Assembly: GCA_002839445.1 (NCBI GenBank)
Contig: PGYB01000003.1
Coordinates: forward strand, 310,001 to 374,000
Direction: 5' to 3'
Length of the DNA: 64,000 nucleotides
From: Candidatus Riflebacteria bacterium HGW-Riflebacteria-1
GTDB taxonomy: Bacteria > Muiribacteriota > Ozemobacteria > Ozemobacterales > Ozemobacteraceae
Part shown: positions 59,306-64,000 of the stretch, one piece after another
How positions within the stretch are numbered: position 1 is the first letter of the stretch
How the letters are laid out: each line of letters begins with the position of its first letter
Translations under genes and position numbers: made by a program
Notes under the pieces: generated by a model
What the model was told of the DNA's origin: nothing
Databases searched by the model: none
What the model saw: the letters and a program-made list of their open reading frames with translations, nothing else

Positions 59306-62164
59306 GTGGAGACCAGACAACACAAATTCGCGAAATTTGTGCTTATTTACGGCCTTCTGGTCGCTACTCCACTGATTTTTTCGCTGCTGCTCTGCCTGCA
59401 TGTGGTTGACCATCTCACCCTGAAATGGCAGGAACAGACCGCTGAGAACATAGAAACCCGTGCTTCATCGCTGGTTCGTCAACTCGATGCCGAACAGATT
59501 TTCTTGCCGCATTTCCGCGAACTGACAGGTCAGATACTCGCCCTTCCCGACCTCGACGAAAAAAAGATTGTACAATTTGCCGAAAGCCTTTTTAGCCGCA
59601 TATCACAGCGCTTTTATGTCTATGTCTTCGATAAAGATGGCAAGATACTAAAAACCGGGCTGGCACCCGAAGACACTGAGACGGGCATCGATTACATCTG
59701 GCGTTTCGCGCATGATGACAGTTATGAGGGCGAATTTCGCGAGCGACGGGGCGACCTTGGCATGCTGGTCGGGCGCTTTTTTCACCCGCGCAAAATCAAG
59801 CACAGCAACGATATCTGCCACGCGGTCGTCAATTACAAAAAATCGGGCCTGATTTATCATAGAAAAAATCAGGCTTACAGCGATGACAAAAGTGGTGTCA
59901 TGATGTTTCTCGATCTCGAGATTGATTTTGAGAGTCATCTTACCAGGCTTATAGAAAATTCTTTCAGCGAAGATTCGCCGACTTTTTTTGTGCGCGAAGA
60001 TGGCACCTGGCCGAGCAGACCGGAAATTGCCGACGCAGCCGCAGAAGTAATCGGGCTGGGCTACAGCAGAACCCGTAACACCGCGGCTCACAACGACTAC
60101 CTCTGGCGGCGGGTCAATTTTCGTAATTTCCAGCTCTATTTTGGCCAGAGGCTGGCGCTTGGCTACTACACGCGCGTCAAATGGCTGACCGGGCTGCTGA
60201 GCGTCATGCTGCTGCTGTTAAGTTTTGTGATTCTGCAGCGCAACCTGCAAAGCGACAGCGGCGTGCGAATATCGATACGTTACAAACTGATCGCAATTTT
60301 TATATTTGCCGTGTATCTGCCGGTTCTCGGCTTGTTTCTGGTCAGTTTCAACGGCTTGAATGACCGGCGCACTGTTCTTGAAAACGAAGCACGCAAAGGC
60401 ATGCAGGACATTCTCTACAAGATTGACGCCGACTTTGTCAATAAGGAAGACGAAATTCTCGCCATTTATGAGCGCCTCTACAACGACCACACATGGCATA
60501 ACAAGTTTACCGACGACTGGGATCACAATAACCAGCTTTTACGCGAGCACGCGCATGTCCCGCTGGAAGGCGAGAACTTTTTCAACCATCTTGACATACG
60601 TAACATAAAGCTCGAGCAGTTATTTTCAACGGCGCGCGGCATCTCAAACGACAGAGTTAAAGAGATTAACCGCATCATCGCCCTTATCTGCCTTGAAAGG
60701 CATATGCCGGCGCAGTTTGCCAAACACCAGGTAAAATTGCGCCAGTCAGATTTCATACTCAAGAACATGATGGAAAACCCGGTTCTCGGTTTCAGCAATT
60801 TTTACGAACAACCGGGTCGCCTGGTTGAAATGGAATTTGAAGGATCAAGTTTCTACTGGTACTGGAACTATTACGCTGATGCCGATAACAGTGTGGCTTT
60901 CTTTTCGGGCAATACCAGAGTTCATTTTAACGTCGAAAACTTTCTGTATTCGGTGCTGAAAAAGCGCTACAATCTTGGCAATACTGCCTTGACACTGGCG
61001 GCATACTTCCCGGAACAGCAGAACTGGACGCCGGAAGACGCCAGAAATGAAAGCGATCTGACCAAACTGGTCAAGCTCACCGAAATCAGCCAGACCCTTG
61101 AAACCGGCCGTATCAGATATGCCGACCGCAAGTATCTCGCCACCTGCCTGCCCGGCATCAAGCTCAAAGGCGCTATTGTTTCATGCCTTTTTCCGCAGTC
61201 AGAAATTGACTCACAGATCGATAGTCAGCGAATCCAGATCTATCAGGGCATGGCGCTGATCATGATAATTTCGGTGCTGACCGGCCTGCTGCTTTCGAAA
61301 AACTTTCTCCAGCCGGTTGGCGAGCTCAACCTTGGTATGAAGGCGCTGCGGCGTCGCGACACCGACTTTCGCGTTAAAATCAACAGTCAGGATGAGCTGG
61401 GCGAACTTGGCGACACTTTCAACCAGATGATGGAAGAGGTCAAGGAAATGCTGCTGGCCGGTGCGGTGCAGCAGTGCCTGATCCCGGAAAAGTTTCCTGA
61501 AATAGCAGGTTATGACTGCATTATCTATAATAAGATGGCGACTGACGTGGGTGGTGACTATGCCGACGTTTTTCCGCTTTCTGGCAATCGCTTTCTGGTC
61601 GTATTGGGCGACGTAACCGGCCACGGCGTCAGTTCTTCAATTCTTACTGCCATGGTCAAGGCGCAGGTTTTCAGGTTTGCGCAGAAAAACAGAAGCTTGA
61701 GCGAGATTCTAAGGAGTCTCAGCGAGATGATCTACGAACTGCTGCGCTATCGCAAGCTGATGACATTTTGCGCGCTGATTCTCGACGCGAATGACCACAG
61801 CTGCCTGTTTGCCAATGCCGGGCATCCGTTTCCGGTCTGGTGTAACCGTGAAGGCCAGTATAAAGAACTTGATAAAGAATCTTTGCCACTCGGAGTATCA
61901 CCGAAACGCAGCAATTATCTGGCAGTAGAAGAAAATTTCAAACCCGGCGATCTGATGCTGCTTTACACCGATGGCATAGCCGAAGGGGCCGGGCCTGATG
62001 GTGAAGCTTTTGGTTACGACCGGGTTAAACAGATTGTCGCTCAAAACAGCTCCCGCACCAGTGAAGAGCTTAAAAACACCCTGCTGACAGAGTTCTGGCA
62101 GCATTATCAACGCGAAGAACTTGACGATGATCTGACCTTTGTTATAATCAGGCGTCGGCTTTAA
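59306..62164 (+). CDS. Membrane SpoIIE/PP2C-type serine phosphatase with two sensory loops and HAMP
   Basis: 952 residues, GTG start. Four membrane helices at about 11-34, 292-310, 324-345 and 648-666 enclose two large extracytoplasmic loops, then HAMP (about 667-715, with QDELGELGDTFNQM) and a SpoIIE-type PP2C domain (about 725-950). Catalytic and metal motifs are intact: GGDYADV (about 748), GDVTGHGVSSS (about 767), ANAGHPFPV, LYTDGI and DDDLTFV. It would remove phosphate from a STAS antagonist such as the 10311 protein. Input architecture is the same as in the diguanylate cyclase at 38953. Overlaps the next gene tail to tail by 17 bases. Confidence 0.9.
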   Translation: METRQHKFAKFVLIYGLLVATPLIFSLLLCLHVVDHLTLKWQEQTAENIETRASSLVRQLDAEQIFLPHFRELTGQILALPDLDEKKIVQFAESLFSRISQRFYVYVFDKDGKILKTGLAPEDTETGIDYIWRFAHDDSYEGEFRERRGDLGMLVGRFFHPRKIKHSNDICHAVVNYKKSGLIYHRKNQAYSDDKSGVMMFLDLEIDFESHLTRLIENSFSEDSPTFFVREDGTWPSRPEIADAAAEVIGLGYSRTRNTAAHNDYLWRRVNFRNFQLYFGQRLALGYYTRVKWLTGLLSVMLLLLSFVILQRNLQSDSGVRISIRYKLIAIFIFAVYLPVLGLFLVSFNGLNDRRTVLENEARKGMQDILYKIDADFVNKEDEILAIYERLYNDHTWHNKFTDDWDHNNQLLREHAHVPLEGENFFNHLDIRNIKLEQLFSTARGISNDRVKEINRIIALICLERHMPAQFAKHQVKLRQSDFILKNMMENPVLGFSNFYEQPGRLVEMEFEGSSFYWYWNYYADADNSVAFFSGNTRVHFNVENFLYSVLKKRYNLGNTALTLAAYFPEQQNWTPEDARNESDLTKLVKLTEISQTLETGRIRYADRKYLATCLPGIKLKGAIVSCLFPQSEIDSQIDSQRIQIYQGMALIMIISVLTGLLLSKNFLQPVGELNLGMKALRRRDTDFRVKINSQDELGELGDTFNQMMEEVKEMLLAGAVQQCLIPEKFPEIAGYDCIIYNKMATDVGGDYADVFPLSGNRFLVVLGDVTGHGVSSSILTAMVKAQVFRFAQKNRSLSEILRSLSEMIYELLRYRKLMTFCALILDANDHSCLFANAGHPFPVWCNREGQYKELDKESLPLGVSPKRSNYLAVEENFKPGDLMLLYTDGIAEGAGPDGEAFGYDRVKQIVAQNSSRTSEELKNTLLTEFWQHYQREELDDDLTFVIIRRRL

Positions 62165-64000
62165 GGCGCTTGAGAACGACGATAGTCAGGTCGTCGTCAG
62201 GTTCGCTGTTGCCCAGCCACTTATCATACTCTTCTACCAGTCTCTGCGCGATCTGATCTGCATCGACAGCCGACAGGCTGACCAGAAAGTCTTTGAACCT
62301 CTCGTAGCTGTACATGTCTTTTTGCGAGTTCACTACTTCAATCAAGCCATCAGTGTAAAATACCAGATAATCCTCTGGTGCGATGGTGAATTCATGCAGC
62401 TGCATGCCGCGCAAGCGGCTGACAGCACCAATTGGCAGATGAACGGCCGCCAGATCAATACAGGTCGAGTTGCCAACGACCTGTACCGGAAAATTGTGGC
62501 CGGCATTGACAAACGAACCGCGCCCGGTCGGCAATTCGATCATGGCAGCAAAAACCGTGATCATCTTCCTGACCGGCGGCAGATGAAAGTAGGTGTAAAT
62601 TGTCTGGTTAAGATCTTCAAATATCTCGATAAGGCCGCGATCTTCTTTGAGACCTTGATAGACAACCGCTTTCGCCATTGCCATAACGAGAGCAGATCCG
62701 ACGCCATGCCCGGTAACATCGCCTATTATAATGCAGACCCGGTCTCGTTGCAGCACGCGAACATCAAAATAATCACCGCCAACAGCAGAAGCCATTCGGT
62801 TGGTAAAGCTGATCTGGTAACCCGGCAACTGTGGCGGTTGTGACGGAAGAAGCGACTCCTGAACATCTTTAGCCAGCTGCATTTCTTTAAGGTCAGCGAT
62901 CATCTGGTTAAAATTCACGGCCAGGTCACCGAATTCGTCTTTCTGGCTGCTGACAATTCTGAAATCTGAGTTGCGGGCCTTGATGGCATTTACACCCTCA
63001 CCCAGGCGCGCGATCGGCAGAAGAAAAACATCAGACAAAAACCAGGCCGCAGTCATTGCCAGCAGAAGAAAGAGCAATATGGCGCTGCGAATAAGCCGCC
63101 CCTGACGCGCAATATCATGCGCGACAAGACGCAGCGGGTAAAACGCGAAAAGGCAGTATTCACCGGCAAATCGGCCATTCAGGCCGGTCACCAGATATTT
63201 TTCGCCACCCAGTGTAGTGATCAGATCTATCGGCTTGTCGCTGAACTGCGTCTGATTAACAAAATCTTTGAGTTTATCGGCATCGACTATGCGTGCCGGC
63301 AGCCATTCTCCGGTCTTGTTACTGCTCGCCGCCAGAAGGTAGGGCGCGGCAGCGTTGTTGTTGCGGGCATCGAGCATGCGCTGGTCAACAAGACGACGCA
63401 TCAGACGCGAAACCGACTGAACAATATAAGTATAAAACGGTCGCGCGCCTTCGGCGTTGAAGATTTCCCAGTAAATGAACATGGGAATTGGCCCGAAATC
63501 CATTTTATGAACTTCTTTTGGCCTGACGAAAAAGAAATTCATACCAGCTTCCGGGCTTCTGACAACCATGTCGAGTATGGGATCAATGGCATCAGTCAGC
63601 GACGTTCCGAGTGTGTTGTCGATGCAGTAGCGCGAGAAAGCGTCAGAAACTTCGCGCATCCCTTCAAAAAACAGTTCGTTCTGCTGGAAAAAAAGCATCT
63701 CAGCCTTGCGCGCGTCGCGCAGTTCTATGCTGATAAGGTCGTTAGACTCGATTTTTGCAACGATATCCGCGGTGAGACTGGCGTTGTTCTGCTCTGCCAG
63801 TCTGCGGCTCAAACTCGAAAAGTCGTCAAAGAAGCTTTGCCCGGCATTTTTGAATGATTCATCCATACCAAAAAGCAGTTGGCGGCTGTGATTGGCGACA
63901 GTTGCCTGCAGAGTCTGCCCGCGGTCGTCAAGATAACGATAGCCAAGATAGGCAAAGCCCATTATCGGCATCATCACCGCCATAAAGAACAGTGCGAGCA
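62148..64000 (-). CDS. Membrane SpoIIE/PP2C-type phosphatase with HAMP, 5' end outside the window
   Basis: At least 611 residues. The frame continues upstream of the ATG at 63983 (LALFF in frame to the edge), so the first hydrophobic segment is cut by the window. One extracytoplasmic sensory region (about residues 20-290), a membrane helix (AILLFLLLAMTAAWFLSDVFLL, about 290-312), HAMP (with KDEFGDLAVNFNQM) and PP2C (about 370-605) follow. Catalytic motifs are complete: GGDYFDV (about 400), GDVTGHGVGSA, FVNAGHNFPV, FYTDGL and DDDLTIV. It faces the other phosphatase tail to tail. Simpler input (one loop) than its neighbour. Confidence 0.88.
   Translation of the reverse strand, partial: LALFFMAVMMPIMGFAYLGYRYLDDRGQTLQATVANHSRQLLFGMDESFKNAGQSFFDDFSSLSRRLAEQNNASLTADIVAKIESNDLISIELRDARKAEMLFFQQNELFFEGMREVSDAFSRYCIDNTLGTSLTDAIDPILDMVVRSPEAGMNFFFVRPKEVHKMDFGPIPMFIYWEIFNAEGARPFYTYIVQSVSRLMRRLVDQRMLDARNNNAAAPYLLAASSNKTGEWLPARIVDADKLKDFVNQTQFSDKPIDLITTLGGEKYLVTGLNGRFAGEYCLFAFYPLRLVAHDIARQGRLIRSAILLFLLLAMTAAWFLSDVFLLPIARLGEGVNAIKARNSDFRIVSSQKDEFGDLAVNFNQMIADLKEMQLAKDVQESLLPSQPPQLPGYQISFTNRMASAVGGDYFDVRVLQRDRVCIIIGDVTGHGVGSALVMAMAKAVVYQGLKEDRGLIEIFEDLNQTIYTYFHLPPVRKMITVFAAMIELPTGRGSFVNAGHNFPVQVVGNSTCIDLAAVHLPIGAVSRLRGMQLHEFTIAPEDYLVFYTDGLIEVVNSQKDMYSYERFKDFLVSLSAVDADQIAQRLVEEYDKWLGNSEPDDDLTIVVLKRLKADA

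Overview
The window (about 53% G+C by eye) is a chromosomal segment of a bacterium. Most genes sit in tight operons with ATGA or TAATG overlaps. The left part is core housekeeping in a partly Firmicutes-like order (yicC-remA-rpoZ-[coaBC slot]-priA-def-fmt). The rest is rich in signal-peptide proteins, lipoproteins with giant Ig-like arrays, type IV pseudopilins, SpoIIE/PP2C phosphatases, a STAS protein and a diguanylate cyclase. This suits a deep-branching, envelope-rich lineage; Candidatus Riflebacteria/Ozemobacteria is my guess from gene content and cannot be proved from this sequence alone. No prophage, CRISPR array or intact IS element was seen.

Layout. 1-2.3 kb: rsmA (5' truncated), then tatD-tcdA on the minus strand. 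2.7-9.9 kb: yicC, remA, rpoZ, a degenerate CoaBC-like gene, priA, def, fmt and rex; gmk is missing from its usual place. 9.9-10.3 kb: a structured non-coding gap. 10.3-13.9 kb: STAS antagonist, bifunctional rel and family-4 uracil-DNA glycosylase. 13.9-18.5 kb: a 1,527-residue lipoprotein. 18.6-19.3 kb: an AT-rich VapBC module. 19.3-31.5 kb (minus): a secreted protein and a giant Ig/NHL lipoprotein of about 3,715 residues. 31.8-35.4 kb (minus): pseudopilin operon (PilV-, PilW-, PilX-like). 35.5-37.3 kb (minus): two secreted proteins, one resembling transglutaminase elicitors. tRNA-Arg(CCT) follows. 37.6-38.9 kb: a pilin-ectodomain-like protein and a TPR protein. 39-48.3 kb: diguanylate cyclase, two pseudopilins, a 7TM-type PP2C protein, ispG and a beta-propeller protein in one coupled run. 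48.4-56.8 kb: a duplicated GATase-like secreted protein, then a sugar-type ABC importer without ATPase, NrnA-like DHH phosphoesterase, a TPR protein and a membrane protein. 56.8-64 kb: anmK (minus), recA, and two convergent SpoIIE-type phosphatases, the last running off the window.

How it fits together. The SpoIIE phosphatases and the STAS protein look like parts of partner-switching signalling, while the GGDEF protein makes c-di-GMP. The diguanylate cyclase and one phosphatase share the same two-loop membrane input architecture, so similar signals may feed both outputs. The cyclase is co-transcribed with pseudopilins, suggesting control of surface appendages. The most unusual points are: the rel gene, which has no ATG/GTG/TTG start before its HD active site and lies in frame behind the STAS stop codon; apparently leaderless promoters on both giant lipoprotein genes and yicC; a palindromic repeat that has become the leader of the PilX-like pseudopilin; and the decayed CoaBC-like gene.
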